DNA from: Symbiodinium natans
Taxonomy: Eukaryota > Sar > Dinophyceae > Suessiales > Symbiodiniaceae
DNA length: 64,000 bases
Assembly (NCBI GenBank): GCA_905221605.1
Contig: CAJNDS010002421.1
Location: forward strand, 266,926 to 330,925
Direction of reading: 5' to 3'
In this document: piece after piece, positions 31,500 through 41,685 of the stretch
Numbering within the stretch: the first letter of the stretch is position 1
Layout: every line of letters starts with the position of its first letter
Translations under genes and position numbers: made by a program
The notes under the pieces: generated by a model
The model's input: only the letters and a program-made list of their open reading frames with translations
What the model was told of the DNA's origin: nothing
Databases searched by the model: none

Positions 31500-32519
31500 A
31501 TGCCGCAGGATTGGAGTTGGTCCGGGCATTACGGGCGGCGACCCTATGTGTGGTGCCTCAGGGGATGCGGCTGGTTGTACGAGGATCGTATCCAGGAACA
31601 TGGCGGGTGCAAGAAATGCGCTACTCCTTGGCTGGCCTCGTGGCGTACTGCAACCGGCTGCTGGAGCGAGGAGGACAAGCCGCAGGGTTGGAAGGGCAAA
31701 GCTCCCAGTTTGCCACGTTCATCGCCTTCGCGCTCCCTGTCATCCTCGCGAAGACGAGGAGGAAAGGCAGGGGGAAGGGGTCGTGACCTTGCTGCAGGCA
31801 ACTTTTCCACGCATGTGTCTGAGGGGTTCGGCGGAGACCGAAGGTGGCCTGAGAAGTCGGAAGGGGAACTGGTTGATACGGGAAACCAGCTACCTAATCC
31901 AATTTTGGCGGAGGCCATCAGAAGTGAATGGGATAGGTTGCCTGACTCCATCAAGGAGGCATTGCCCGAGGGTTGGGCGTTGCCACCAACTCCACCAGCC
32001 CCGCCTACGGCCCCATCCAGGCTGGATGCCTCGAAGGCGGCAGCGGAACAGTACAAGGACGCATCGGCAAAACTCAGAGACTTGGGCTATCGGAAGGTTC
32101 GACAGGAAGCGCGGGTGGCGGAGACCAAGATGGTGTATGAGAGCGCCCTGGAGAAGCTTCATGAACTGCAAGCCGAGTTTGAAACCGCTCAAGCCGAGGC
32201 GGCAGCTACGGGTCAAGATTTCGCAACAATGGTCCTCTCCATGCAGTTGGGCAGCGCAGGTACCGAAGAATCTCAGGATCGGGCTTTCATGGATGGTCTC
32301 CAGGGCGTCCTGTCTCAAGTGGGCGTGGCGCTCACTGAGGCACAGGCGGATGCCTTGGCAAGTCTGCGTAGGGGTCAGCGGGGACAAAAGCGGCCGGCGG
32401 AGCCCGTGCCAACTGCAGAAGGCGGAGACCATAAGAAGCGAACCGAGGGAATCCCGGACGCGCAGATGTCTGAGATACCTGAGCCTCAATCTGCGGCTGC
32501 GGAAAAGCATGATGGGTAG
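31500..32519 (+). CDS. LINE ORF1 (zinc-motif, coiled-coil protein)
   Basis: 339 aa from the ATG at 31500. The frame extends 5' to an ATG at 31386, but that codon lies in the target-site duplication, so it is flanking DNA. Near the N-terminus WCLRGCGW is followed by CKKC, a plausible Cys4 zinc motif. A basic Ser/Arg stretch follows (about residues 65-100), then a long helical segment rich in Ala/Glu/Lys (about 180-300), likely a coiled coil. ORF1 proteins of LINEs bind element RNA; that role is inferred. It ends at TAG 32517-32519, overlapping the ORF2 start. Confidence 0.75.
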   Translation: MPQDWSWSGHYGRRPYVWCLRGCGWLYEDRIQEHGGCKKCATPWLASWRTATGCWSEEDKPQGWKGKAPSLPRSSPSRSLSSSRRRGGKAGGRGRDLAAGNFSTHVSEGFGGDRRWPEKSEGELVDTGNQLPNPILAEAIRSEWDRLPDSIKEALPEGWALPPTPPAPPTAPSRLDASKAAAEQYKDASAKLRDLGYRKVRQEARVAETKMVYESALEKLHELQAEFETAQAEAAATGQDFATMVLSMQLGSAGTEESQDRAFMDGLQGVLSQVGVALTEAQADALASLRRGQRGQKRPAEPVPTAEGGDHKKRTEGIPDAQMSEIPEPQSAAAEKHDG

Positions 32520-35500
32520 CACGGGAGCGGAAATGGGCGGAGACCCAATCGGGCGGGGACCTGCTGTGCAAATGGCTGGTGCAAACTCCATTCAGCAACG
32601 CAATGGAGGGCGCACTGGAGGCGATGTAGGCTTTCTTGGGGCGGAACATGGAGATGCTGAGGGCTGTGGTACGCGGACCCAATGTTTTGGGGCTGGCGAT
32701 GACCACCGTGGCGAGACCGGGACGGGTCAGGCCGGACCGGCAGGGCCCGGTGCAGCCAATAACCCCGCCATTGTTTCAGCATCACACCTCGGCCTTTTGC
32801 GCAAACAGGCGGAGACCAAACAGACCCCGGGAGTAGTGTTTCACACAAGAGCGGAGACCTTTGAAAGCGATGCTGAAGAAACGAAGCCAGCTCGTGAGAG
32901 CACCAAACATAGTACTGTTACAACCTCAGCGAGAGGAGTCTCACATGGGGGTGATGGCAGTGCGATGGCTGGGAAAAGTGACGTTTCTGCGCTCTTGATG
33001 GTTTCAGCCAACGTAACCAGTTGGAATTCTGGTTGTAGAGATTGGCTGTTAAGTGAGGCTGGGACCTTAGGGCTTTTTCAGGAGTGTAAACTTGCTGGCA
33101 GCAAAAAACAAGAGGAAAGGCACACTCTTTGCCAGCTTGGCTACCAGGCCTACATTGCAGATTCGGGGCGGGGACCCAAGGGGGGTGATAGTGGAGGTAC
33201 TATGGTTCTCGGGCCTTTGCACCGTAACCTTCGGGACTCTGGTACTTTCGTGCTGGGTGGCGCGGGGTGGCAGGCTGTGACTATGCGTTGCAAAGGTTTC
33301 GACCTTCTTTTAGTCTCGTTGTATCTTCGCGACACTGAGGGCCCCGCGGGGAGCACCAACAAGGAAGTGCTTCAGGAGCTGTGGGCGCTTCTTGCTGCTT
33401 CTTGCACGCCTTACATTGTCCTTGGTGATTGGAATATCGCGCCCAGCGAGCTGGCCGCCCTACCAGGGGTCACCAAAAGCAAAGGCGTTGTTTTGGCGCC
33501 AGATGAGGACACTATCACGACAGGCGGGGTCCTGGATATGGCTCTGGTATCCAATTGCCTAGCTGGGCTGGTGTCCATTAGAGTCGATTGGCTTGTGCCT
33601 TGGAAGCCTCACGGGGCTTTGCGTGTCAAAGTTGATCTTGCTGATGGATGCGTCCCCCTGCCTCAAATGCCGAAATTCCCGGCACTCACTGTCGCAGCTT
33701 TCACTGATGAGGATTGGGTTGCGTCGGCTACTAGGCCTCAGCCTGACGACAGAAGTTTTCAAATAGGCGGAGAGCGGCTTACGGTCGAGTATGCTGCTTG
33801 GGCGGCGCAGGCCGAGTTGGCGTACAACCGTGCCAATGGGGGCAAAGTTGTTGGCCGGGGCTGGAGGCTCCGTACCGTTGTGAGGCCTTTAGTGCCAACA
33901 AACTCACCTCACAGGGTATGGAAAGGGCGGGCGGGGTCCTTCTGGAGCCAAATGCTCACTGGCCTTCGTACTAAGGCCCACGCGCTTTGTGAGGGCCTCC
34001 GCATTGATTGGCAGCAGCACTGGCAAAAAGGCACTGATGCCGATGCCGATTGGGATGTCATCCACACTGCGCTCCAAACTCCTAGTCGCGCCTGGGATGA
34101 TGCCGACCGTGAATTTCTTGTAGCTGTCGCCGAGGTTCAGGCGCGCGCCGCCTTCGGCGCTGCTCGAGACGCTGGCCGAGCGGCATACCAGGAATGGCTG
34201 GAGAGTGCAAAGGAGCGTGGCCTCAAAGGCTTGTACAAAGCCCTCCGCAAACATGAGGTGCCAGCCCAGAGGCCTTTCAGACATTTGGACCAAGCCAGCA
34301 GGGTTAAAGCCCGAACCACCCAGTGGACGTCCATTTGGACATCCACCAGTGGCAGCAGAAATTGGGCGGAGGCCAAGCAACTCCTGGAAGAGGCTGTGAC
34401 TATGACCCCTGTGCCAGACCGTGCCAGCAGCCTTGCCCTTATTAAAGCGGTCAGGGCGGCGACCCCAAAGGCTGCAGGAAGGGATGGGATCTCTTATGAG
34501 CTCCTCGCTTCCCTCTCCCCAAAGGCGGTGTCCTGTCTTGTTTGGATACTTCAGCAAGTGGACTTGCAGCGCCAATGGCCAGCGCAACTACTTATCCACA
34601 GAGTGGTTTTGCTGGATAAAAACACGGACATTGAGCGTCCGATCGCGCTTACAGGGGTCGTTTACCGAATATGGTGTGCTTTAAAACAACCCGAAGTTGA
34701 GGCTTGGTTGGCGGGGGCCTTGGAGTGCGCCCCGTGGGACCGTGCCCGGAAGGGCGGCCAATGTATCGACATTGCTGCGTGCAGAGCCGCTCGGGGAGAA
34801 GTCGCGAGACGCACGGGCCGGCACATGGTGAGCGTCATGGTGGACCTCGCAAACTTCTTCGACCGAATCGAGTACGCTGACCTAATCCTGGCTGGTCTCA
34901 AGCGTGGTTTTCCTGCGCGTGTACTGGAATTGGTTGTGCAGGTGCACAAAGGTCCCCGGATATTGGAAGGGGAGGGGGTGGCCACTGAGCCAATCCTTCC
35001 ACAGCGCGGCATCCTGCCAGGATGCAAGTACGCGCCAATATTGGGGAAGCTTGCCCTTTGGCAGGTTCTTGAAGAAATGACGGGCCAGCGGGGACTGGAT
35101 AGGATAGACACTTGGTACGACGATATCACCCTGGACTTTCAAGACACCTCGGCTTCACTGGTCGCGTACAGAGCCGTGATGGGATACCGGGCCATTGTTG
35201 CCAAACTTGAGTCCCAGGGACACCAAGTCTCTACCAAAAAGTCCGGATTCCTGTGCTCTTCGGCGGAGGCCAAAAGGGAGGTTGAGCGACTGAGATTGCA
35301 ACAGGAACCCAAGGCTGCTGACGTGCTTAAGGACCTGGGTGTCGACACGTCCCTGGGGCGGCAGCGGAGACTGCACACTCAGGACCAGCGGACTGCCAAG
35401 GCAAACAAACGGAACGCTCGTTTGAAACAACTTCGGGGAGTTCCTCTTGCCTTAAGGCGGCGATTGGTGAAAGGCGGAGTCCTTACTGTCGCCGCTTTCG

Positions 35501-37293
35501 GCCACACTGGGATGGGAGCGGCGCCCCGCTACAGAGCTCTACTCCGCACCTACCTCGCTAGGGCCACTGGGCTGCGGAAAACGGGTTCCATCGAGGCGCA
35601 TCTCGCCATGGAGGCCCCGGGTTTGCGGGACCCTGGTGCCTGGGTTCCCACGCAGGCTGTTCGCGTGTGGTGGCGGATTGTCAGGAACTGGCCCTCCGAG
35701 CGGAGGAAACAGCTGGAAGCTGCATGGGCGCATGCTTGGCGCGAGCATGACCGCAAACGCAAGCCATGGCGCACCGTGTGTGGGCCTTTGACGGCCACCG
35801 TTGCCTACTTGAAAGAGGTTGACATCCACTCTGAGGGCCTATACCATTGGCAAACAGCTGTTTGCACCCACCACTGGACGTTTCAGAACTCGGTGGAAGA
35901 GGCCACCATGGCGGAGACCTTCTTTGAAGCTTGGCAGAGGAAAAGGCACCAGCTCATTGCGAGTTCACCAGGCGCTGCTGGCGCGGAGGCCGGAATTGAC
36001 TGGACGCAGGCCAGACGAACTCTCAAAGGGGTTGACGATGCCTTGCAGCGCAATGCCCTCCGTGCCTTATGGCAGGGAACTATGGGAATTGCCGCCAACG
36101 CGGGATGCGCCAGATGTGGAGCCAGGGGTGGCCTCCAGCACGTTCTGCGTGACTGTCCGAAGCTTGGGACTTGGCGATGGAGGGACGAAAACCAGTTTAC
36201 TTACCCCTCCCCCTGTTTTTGGTACAGGGGCATGGTGCCAACTGCATGGACCCAGGCGGAGCCCTACGCGCCAATCTACGAGGAAACCGGTCTCTGGAGA
36301 GAAGCCGGTGTGCTTGCCGGTGAGCACTACGTCTTCGCCACGGACGCTGGCGCCATAGGCAAAGACCCGCGAGCACGCCGGGTGTTCTGGGCGGCGGTCG
36401 CCTGTCGATGGGATGGAGAGCAGCTTGTGCAGGTCGCCACTTTGCGGGGAAGTCTTGTTGGTGAGCAAACTGTCCCACGTGGTGAGGCTTGGGCCATAAA
36501 AGAGCTCCTTGCCCGGGTCACTGGTATAGTTGACCTCACCATGGATGCTCAGGCTGTTCATAAGAAACTCAAGCGGCGGAGGCCGGGCCAGGATTCCCTG
36601 TGGAACGCCATTTGGGACTCCAAGGAGGCGGTGACCTTGGCAGCTACCTGGATTCGGTCGCACCAGTCAGTTGAAGCTTTCCGCGCACGGTTTGGGCAGT
36701 GCCTTTGGCGACGTGAGGTGAACGCAATGGCTGATGCTTGCTGCACGGAGCTCCGGCTGCGGTGCCGGGAGAAAGTCCGGGCACACGAGGCCAGACTCAA
36801 GCTGCTGGACTCGGACACCCACAGGGCGCTGATTGGACAAGCCGCTATATTGGCGGAGCTCATCAGTAACCTGCCGAGTGGGAAAGACCCGCCTGTCGCT
36901 GGGATGTCTGACAGGAAGAAACACCTCAAGGGTGCTGAAGCAAGGAAAAGGGGGCCCGTTGAAGCGCGAGATGCCACTAGTAAACGCGACTACTTGGCAA
37001 AACTTGCAAGCGGAGACTTGAAGGGCGGAGACCACGTCTGGGTTGCCATGAAAAGCGGAGTGAGGTGTAAGGAGTGTGGAATCACCATGAGCTCTGGACG
37101 CCCCTATAAGCTGCTCGCACGGATAGCTGCGCTCCCATGCCAGGAGGGCGAGGATGCCGCGACTCCGTACGGAGTCCACCCAAGCCATAAGCTGCGGAGA
37201 CAGGGTGCAAAGCTCAAGTGTGCCGGGTGCGGAGGCACGTACTTCCTAACCAAAGCTCGGGCGGGGACCCTCCTCGGGAAACGGTGTCACTAG
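32509..37293 (+). CDS. LINE ORF2: endonuclease, reverse transcriptase, RNase H, zinc motifs
   Basis: 1594 aa from the tandem ATGATG at 32509, in the +1 frame relative to ORF1 and overlapping its stop by 11 bases. The same frame is open back to 31414 but that part is ORF1 shadow. Residues from 32509: APE endonuclease about 160-400 (NVTSWN, QECK, LGDWNIAPSE, PHGAL); reverse transcriptase about 650-920 (RPIALTGVVYRIW; motif A DLANFFDRI; PQRGILPGC; motif C WYDDI; KKSGF); Cys2-His-Cys finger about 1199-1216; RNase H about 1275-1425 with D, E, D, H, D (FATDAGA, GEAWAI, MDAQAV, RSHQS, NAMADA); C-terminal CKEC and CAGC pairs. All catalytic residues I know to look for are present. It nicks the target and copies element RNA into it. 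Confidence 0.93.
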   Translation: MMGSTGAEMGGDPIGRGPAVQMAGANSIQQRNGGRTGGDVGFLGAEHGDAEGCGTRTQCFGAGDDHRGETGTGQAGPAGPGAANNPAIVSASHLGLLRKQAETKQTPGVVFHTRAETFESDAEETKPARESTKHSTVTTSARGVSHGGDGSAMAGKSDVSALLMVSANVTSWNSGCRDWLLSEAGTLGLFQECKLAGSKKQEERHTLCQLGYQAYIADSGRGPKGGDSGGTMVLGPLHRNLRDSGTFVLGGAGWQAVTMRCKGFDLLLVSLYLRDTEGPAGSTNKEVLQELWALLAASCTPYIVLGDWNIAPSELAALPGVTKSKGVVLAPDEDTITTGGVLDMALVSNCLAGLVSIRVDWLVPWKPHGALRVKVDLADGCVPLPQMPKFPALTVAAFTDEDWVASATRPQPDDRSFQIGGERLTVEYAAWAAQAELAYNRANGGKVVGRGWRLRTVVRPLVPTNSPHRVWKGRAGSFWSQMLTGLRTKAHALCEGLRIDWQQHWQKGTDADADWDVIHTALQTPSRAWDDADREFLVAVAEVQARAAFGAARDAGRAAYQEWLESAKERGLKGLYKALRKHEVPAQRPFRHLDQASRVKARTTQWTSIWTSTSGSRNWAEAKQLLEEAVTMTPVPDRASSLALIKAVRAATPKAAGRDGISYELLASLSPKAVSCLVWILQQVDLQRQWPAQLLIHRVVLLDKNTDIERPIALTGVVYRIWCALKQPEVEAWLAGALECAPWDRARKGGQCIDIAACRAARGEVARRTGRHMVSVMVDLANFFDRIEYADLILAGLKRGFPARVLELVVQVHKGPRILEGEGVATEPILPQRGILPGCKYAPILGKLALWQVLEEMTGQRGLDRIDTWYDDITLDFQDTSASLVAYRAVMGYRAIVAKLESQGHQVSTKKSGFLCSSAEAKREVERLRLQQEPKAADVLKDLGVDTSLGRQRRLHTQDQRTAKANKRNARLKQLRGVPLALRRRLVKGGVLTVAAFGHTGMGAAPRYRALLRTYLARATGLRKTGSIEAHLAMEAPGLRDPGAWVPTQAVRVWWRIVRNWPSERRKQLEAAWAHAWREHDRKRKPWRTVCGPLTATVAYLKEVDIHSEGLYHWQTAVCTHHWTFQNSVEEATMAETFFEAWQRKRHQLIASSPGAAGAEAGIDWTQARRTLKGVDDALQRNALRALWQGTMGIAANAGCARCGARGGLQHVLRDCPKLGTWRWRDENQFTYPSPCFWYRGMVPTAWTQAEPYAPIYEETGLWREAGVLAGEHYVFATDAGAIGKDPRARRVFWAAVACRWDGEQLVQVATLRGSLVGEQTVPRGEAWAIKELLARVTGIVDLTMDAQAVHKKLKRRRPGQDSLWNAIWDSKEAVTLAATWIRSHQSVEAFRARFGQCLWRREVNAMADACCTELRLRCREKVRAHEARLKLLDSDTHRALIGQAAILAELISNLPSGKDPPVAGMSDRKKHLKGAEARKRGPVEARDATSKRDYLAKLASGDLKGGDHVWVAMKSGVRCKECGITMSSGRPYKLLARIAALPCQEGEDAATPYGVHPSHKLRRQGAKLKCAGCGGTYFLTKARAGTLLGKRCH

Positions 37294-37330
37294 TTAGAGC
37301 TCTCCGAGCGTTGCCGCATGCCAAAAAAAA

Positions 37331-37346
37331 AATCATCCCAATATGA
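37331..37346. repeat. LINE target-site duplication, right copy
   Basis: AATCATCCCAATATGA directly after the poly(A), matching 31374-31389. Confidence 0.88.
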
Positions 37347-38094
37347 CCCTTCATAAGGAGGAATATTTTTTTTTGGGGGGGTTTAGGGTTTAGGGTTTAG
37401 GGTTTAGGGTTTAGGGTTTAGGGTTTAGGGTTTAGGGTTTAGGGTTTAGGGTTTAGGGTCTTTTGGGGTTCTTAAGCAACTAGTAGTGTCGCCATCTACC
37501 AAACTCCTGTTGCGCGGGCCGTGCCGCTGACTTTGCCATGCAGGACTTGGGTGAGGGGGGGAGGGGGGGGTTTCCTAAACCCTAAACCCTAAACCCTAAA
37601 CCCTAAACCCTAAACCCTAAACCCTAAACCTTAAACCCTAAACCCTAAACCCTAAACCCGAAACCCCAAACCCTAAACCTTAAACCCTAAACCCTAAACC
37701 CGAAACCCTAAACCCTAAACCCTAAACCCTAAGCCATCTTGAAGCAGAATCCTGGCTTCTGAGCTTCCTTCAGGGGTTTCGCTTATGGGCGCCTTGGGCA
37801 CCCTAGCCCGAAAACCGACAAACACTGCAAGAATCGCATCAAAACCCTACACAACCTTACATAAACACGTCAAAAAGCCCTACAAAAAACCTCTAGTAGC
37901 CCTACATGAGCCCGCTGAAAACCCTAAACCCGAAACCCCCACCCCTGAACAGTACTATATAGTAGCCCTAAATGAGCCTTTTTAAAATTCTAAACCCTAA
38001 ACCCTAAACCCTAAACCCTAAAGACCCTAAAACCCGAAACCCCACGCCTGAACACTACGACTTTGCCTGGTGAGACCTTTCTTGACTTTTGAAG

Positions 38095-38122
38095 GAGGAA
38101 GTTCCGGAGGCCACCAGCATCC
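38095..38122 (+). CDS. Candidate short exon
   Basis: After TTTGAAG, between C-rich (left) and G-rich (right) arrays. Can be read EEVPEATSI to a GT donor. Frame and gene membership are uncertain. Confidence 0.3.
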
Positions 38123-38550
38123 GTGGGGGGTTTAGGGTTTAGGGGTAGGGTTTAGGGTTTAGGGTTCAGGGTTTAGGGTTTAGGGTTGAGGGTTGAGGGT
38201 TTAGGGTTTAGGGTTTAGGGTTTAGTGTTTAGGGTTTAGGGTTTAGGGTTCAGGGTTTAGGGTTCATATAGGCTTCGCCAGTTTAGGATCGATGGGTTTC
38301 GGAGTCTAGAGTTCAAGGATTTCGGATCCAGAGGTCCAGGGTTTAGGGCTTAGGGTTGAGGGTTTTGTGTTTAGGGTTTAGGGTTTTGGGTTTAGGGTCA
38401 GGGTTTAGGGTTTAGGGTTGAGGGTTTAGTATTTGGGAAAGTCTGGGTTCAAGCGTTCAGATGGACTTTACACGATTTTGGGGTTCATGGATTCAGGGCG
38501 GTCTCCGGCTTTAAGTAATATAAGTACCAAGCGTATTTTCTCATGGCCCC

Positions 38551-38667
38551 TATATATGGGTGGCTGTGTAACAATTATGGTCCCTTTTTTGGATCCCTAT
38601 TACGGCACCTAATATTTAGGGTGCCCCAAAAGGGGTTATGATTTTGACAGCCACCCATATGCATACA
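38551..38667. mobile_element. MITE-like element family D
   Basis: TATATGGGTGGCTGT faces ACAGCCACCCATATGCATA around about 80 bp. A single copy was seen. Confidence 0.5.
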
Positions 38668-39591
38668 GTTATACCCCCCCAAGACCCTTTGCACACGTCA
38701 TGACCAACAGCTATCTTATGGGTCACGAGCTCCGTCACTGAGTGTGCAAATCACTCTGGTTTCACTTTCGACGCACCAGACGTATGTCCGCTTACCGCCC
38801 AACAGCCCAAAACGCTAAACCCAAAACGCTAAACCCTAAACCCTGAAGCCCTAAACTCCATTATTATGGCCCCCATATTGTGCTTGAGGTTTAGGACCTT
38901 CGAGGCTGCTGCCAGATTTGTCGCCTTTTGGGCCCGTTGAAGGTTTCAGCCCCAACCTCATGAGACCTCAAACTAGCCGAAGCCCTAAGGCCCTAAGCCT
39001 CAAGCCTAAGCCAAAATATCCCAAAACTTCAAGTGCTGCACTTCAAGATGAAGTTAGTAGGTTATTCTCTCTCTCTCTGTTTTGTTTCGGTTCTGTGATA
39101 TGCTGTGTGTTTCCCGTGGGCTTCTGTGGGCATTCGATTCTTTTCAATCCTTTGCTTGCCAGTTGTGTTTTGCACCAGTATACCTGTTTTCCTGCGCCCC
39201 TTCCTGCGGGGGTGAAGGGGGGAGATGGGTTTTAGCTCGTTGAGAGAACTCCATCTTCACAGACATTTTTGACATGACTCGATTCACATCAAGATTTTCA
39301 GCGCCCCAAAGCCTATGCCCTAAAGCCCTAAGCCTTATAAGCCCCAAACCCCATAAGCCCTAAACCCTAAACCCTGAACCATATAAACCCTAAACCCTAC
39401 TGTAAGCCCAAACCCCAAAGCCCAAAGCCCAAAGCCCAAAGCCCAAAGCCCAAAGCCCAAAGCCCAAACCCCAAACCCCAAACCCCAAACCCCAAACCCC
39501 AAACCCCAAACCCTAAACCCTAAACCCTAAACCCGAAACCCGAAACCCCAAACCCTCAACCCTAAACCCTAAACCCTAAACCCTAGCGCAG

Positions 39592-39660
39592 GCCTCACCC
39601 GCCTCGGTCGGCTCCTCCGCAGCGCTGCGCCTGGCCGTGCCGCTGAGCTCCTTGGCCCAG
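39592..39660 (+). CDS. Candidate exon
   Basis: 69 nt after AGCGCAG with a GC donor (GCTCCG). In phase 0 it reads ASPASVGSSAALRLAVPLSS and on; another frame is also open. Gene unknown, perhaps the 5' part of the coiled-coil gene. Confidence 0.4.
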
Positions 39661-40306
39661 GCTCCGCATTTTGGGGGGTTTAGGGTTGGTTTAGGGTTTA
39701 GGGTTTAGGGTTTAGGGTTTAGGGTTTAGGGTTTAGGGTTTAGGGTTTAGGGTTTAGGGTTTAGGGTTTTCGGTTTTCGGGTTTAGGGCTGAGGGGTTTA
39801 GGGTTTAGGGGTTCAGGGTTAAGGGTTTTCGGGTTTAGGGGGTTTCGGGTTTAGGGCTTAGGGTTTAGGGCTCAGGGTTTCAAGGTTTAGGGTTTAGGGG
39901 TTTAGGGCTTAGGGTTTATCGGGTTTTAGGGTTTAGGGTTTCGGGTTTTAGGGTTTGGGGTTCTAGGGTTTGGGGTTGGGGGTTTGGGGTTTTAGGGTGC
40001 TTCAGTGTTTAGAGGCTATTCGATTATGGGTTTAGGGTTTTGGGTTTTGGGCCTATGGGTTTAGGGCCTATGGGTTCAGGGTTTGGGGTCTACTGGGCTT
40101 AGGGTTTGAAAGCTTTGGGTGCTTACTTGGGGTTTTGAGGCTTGGGGCGGCGCTTGTGGGCTTCTGGGTGTGTTCGCCGACATGGGTATCTCTCTACATC
40201 AGGGTCCCCTTTGGGGGTCCGTTCTACAAGGTGCCGTGCGAACCTTGGGGACCCAAAACGAGACCCATTTGTAGAGAGCCCACATGATTTCGCCCCTCCC
40301 CCTCCG

Positions 40307-40360
40307 ATATCCCTATTAAGGACTGTTAGAATTAGGGGGAAAATTCCAAATTTCGCACCC
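40307..40360. mobile_element. MITE-like element family A, copy 3 (partial)
   Basis: Contains CTATTAAGGACTGTTAGAAT and AGGGGGAAAATTCC, the right half of family A. Confidence 0.5.
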
Positions 40361-40694
40361 AAACTAACCCAGCGCCATGGTTTTTAGCTTTTCTTCTTGC
40401 CAGGGTCTCGAGGGTCCAGCCCGGCGAAGCCCTAAATCCTAAACCCTCAACCCTAAATCTTAAAACCGTAAACACTTGTCCAGACCCAAAACCCCTCAAA
40501 CCCTAAAACCCTCAAACCCTCAAACCCTAAACCCTAAACCATATAAACCCTAAAACCTAAGTCCTAAATCCTAACCCTAAACCCTAAAACAGAAAACCCC
40601 AAACCCTGAACCCTAAACCCTAAACCCTGAAACCCTAAACCCTAAACCCTAAACCCTAAACCCGAAACCCTTAATCCTAGCCCTAAACCCTAAA

Positions 40695-40926
40695 CCCTAA
40701 ACCCTGAAACCCTGAAACCCTGAAACCCTGAAACCCTGAAACCCTGAAACCCTGAAACCCTGAAACCCTGAAACCCTGAAACCCTGAAACCCTGAAACCC
40801 TGAAACCCTGAAACCTGAAACCCTGAAACCCTGAAACCCTGAAACCCTGAAACCCTGAAACCCTGAAACCCTGAAACCCTGAAACCCTGAAACCCTGAAA
40901 CCCTGAAACCCTGAAACCCTGAAACC
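40695..40926. repeat. 8-mer variant array CCCTGAAA
   Basis: About 28 near-identical copies of an 8-base variant, one of the most homogeneous arrays in the window. Confidence 0.95.
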
Positions 40927-40986
40927 CGAAACCCTAAACCCTAAACCCTAAACCCTAAACCCTAAACCCTTGAGCCCATGTCGGAG

Positions 40987-41062
40987 GCCACCTCCGCACG
41001 GAGCAGCCGGCTTCGTGCGACGACGCCGACGAACGGAGCGAAGGATGGTTCGGAAACCCAGG
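40987..41062 (+). CDS. Candidate exon
   Basis: After TGTCGGAG with a GT donor (GTGTGT). One frame reads ATSARSSRLRATTPTNGAKD; all three frames are open, so the frame is uncertain. Confidence 0.4.
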
Positions 41063-41569
41063 GTGTGTTTTTTTTTCGGGTTTGGGGTTTAGGGTTTGGG
41101 GTTTAGGGTTTAGGGTTTAGGGTTTGGGGTTTAGGGTTTAGGGTTTAGGGTTCAGGGTTTAGGGTTTAGGGCTGAGCCCGAACTACCCCCCGCCCGAATA
41201 TCGCCCCTCTACCGTCTAGTTCATATCAAAGTTCCCCCCCCCCATATACCAGAATACAAATATAGTGGGAGTCTTGAACCTTGGCGGATAGGGAATGGGG
41301 GTTAATATTCCGAGGCTGCCAGTTTGGGCCGGAGTCCGCGGCTCCCTGTTGTTGGGTAAAGCAAACCCCTCATTGTGTTGAGGTTCTTTGGGTTCAGTGT
41401 TTAGAGTTTAGGGTTTAGGGTTTAGGGTTTAGGGAGGTTGTTTGAGTAACTTGGCATTCGAGGTAGCATTTCGGGTCTTCGCGGCGGTTGCGACGGGTGG
41501 AATTGCTAGGGGTTGGGCGTTGACCGAGCTGCTGAGGAGCAGGCAGCGACTCTCAAACAACATCCTTCC

Positions 41570-41685
41570 CACTTGGAGGTTCATGGGGTACTTCTAAGTC
41601 GGGGTATAAGTCGGGTAGCTATGGTCATAACCTTATTTAGGGGACTTAAAACCCTACTTACAAGTACCCATGAACCTTCAAGTAG
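41570..41685. mobile_element. MITE-like element family B, copy 4
   Basis: ACTTGGAGGTTCATGGGGTA faces ACAAGTACCCATGAACCTTC. Confidence 0.65.

Larger units (their letters stand above)
31390..37330 (+). mobile_element. Full-length LINE (non-LTR) retrotransposon
   Basis: A 5.94-kb element with two intact ORFs, a very short 3' UTR (about 29 nt after the ORF2 stop), a poly(A) end of 8-10 A and a perfect 16-bp target-site duplication. There are no telomeric repeats inside. Intact frames and a perfect duplication suggest recent insertion. ORF2 has an APE-type endonuclease, reverse transcriptase and RNase H, the LINE domain order that includes an RNase H. The clade was not resolved by eye. Insertion is into array-flanked DNA; the empty site would read AAATAATCATCCCAATATGA then CCCTTCATAAGG. 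Confidence 0.93.
37347..39591. other. Stretch downstream of the LINE
   Basis: Arrays at 37381-37458, 37575-37735 and 38130-38260, family D element at 38551-38667, a GCCCAAA array (39420-39470) and unique islands at 37460-37570, 37740-37980, 38860-39320. One candidate exon at 38095-38122. Confidence 0.5.

Noticed and set aside
31414-32508. The 1959-codon frame as one LINE protein
   Set aside because: Its first 365 codons overlap ORF1 in another frame and have a less protein-like composition; ATGATG at 32509 is the more likely start.
34137-34587. Minus-strand ORFs inside the LINE
   Set aside because: They are shadows of ORF2, which has complete catalytic motifs on the plus strand.
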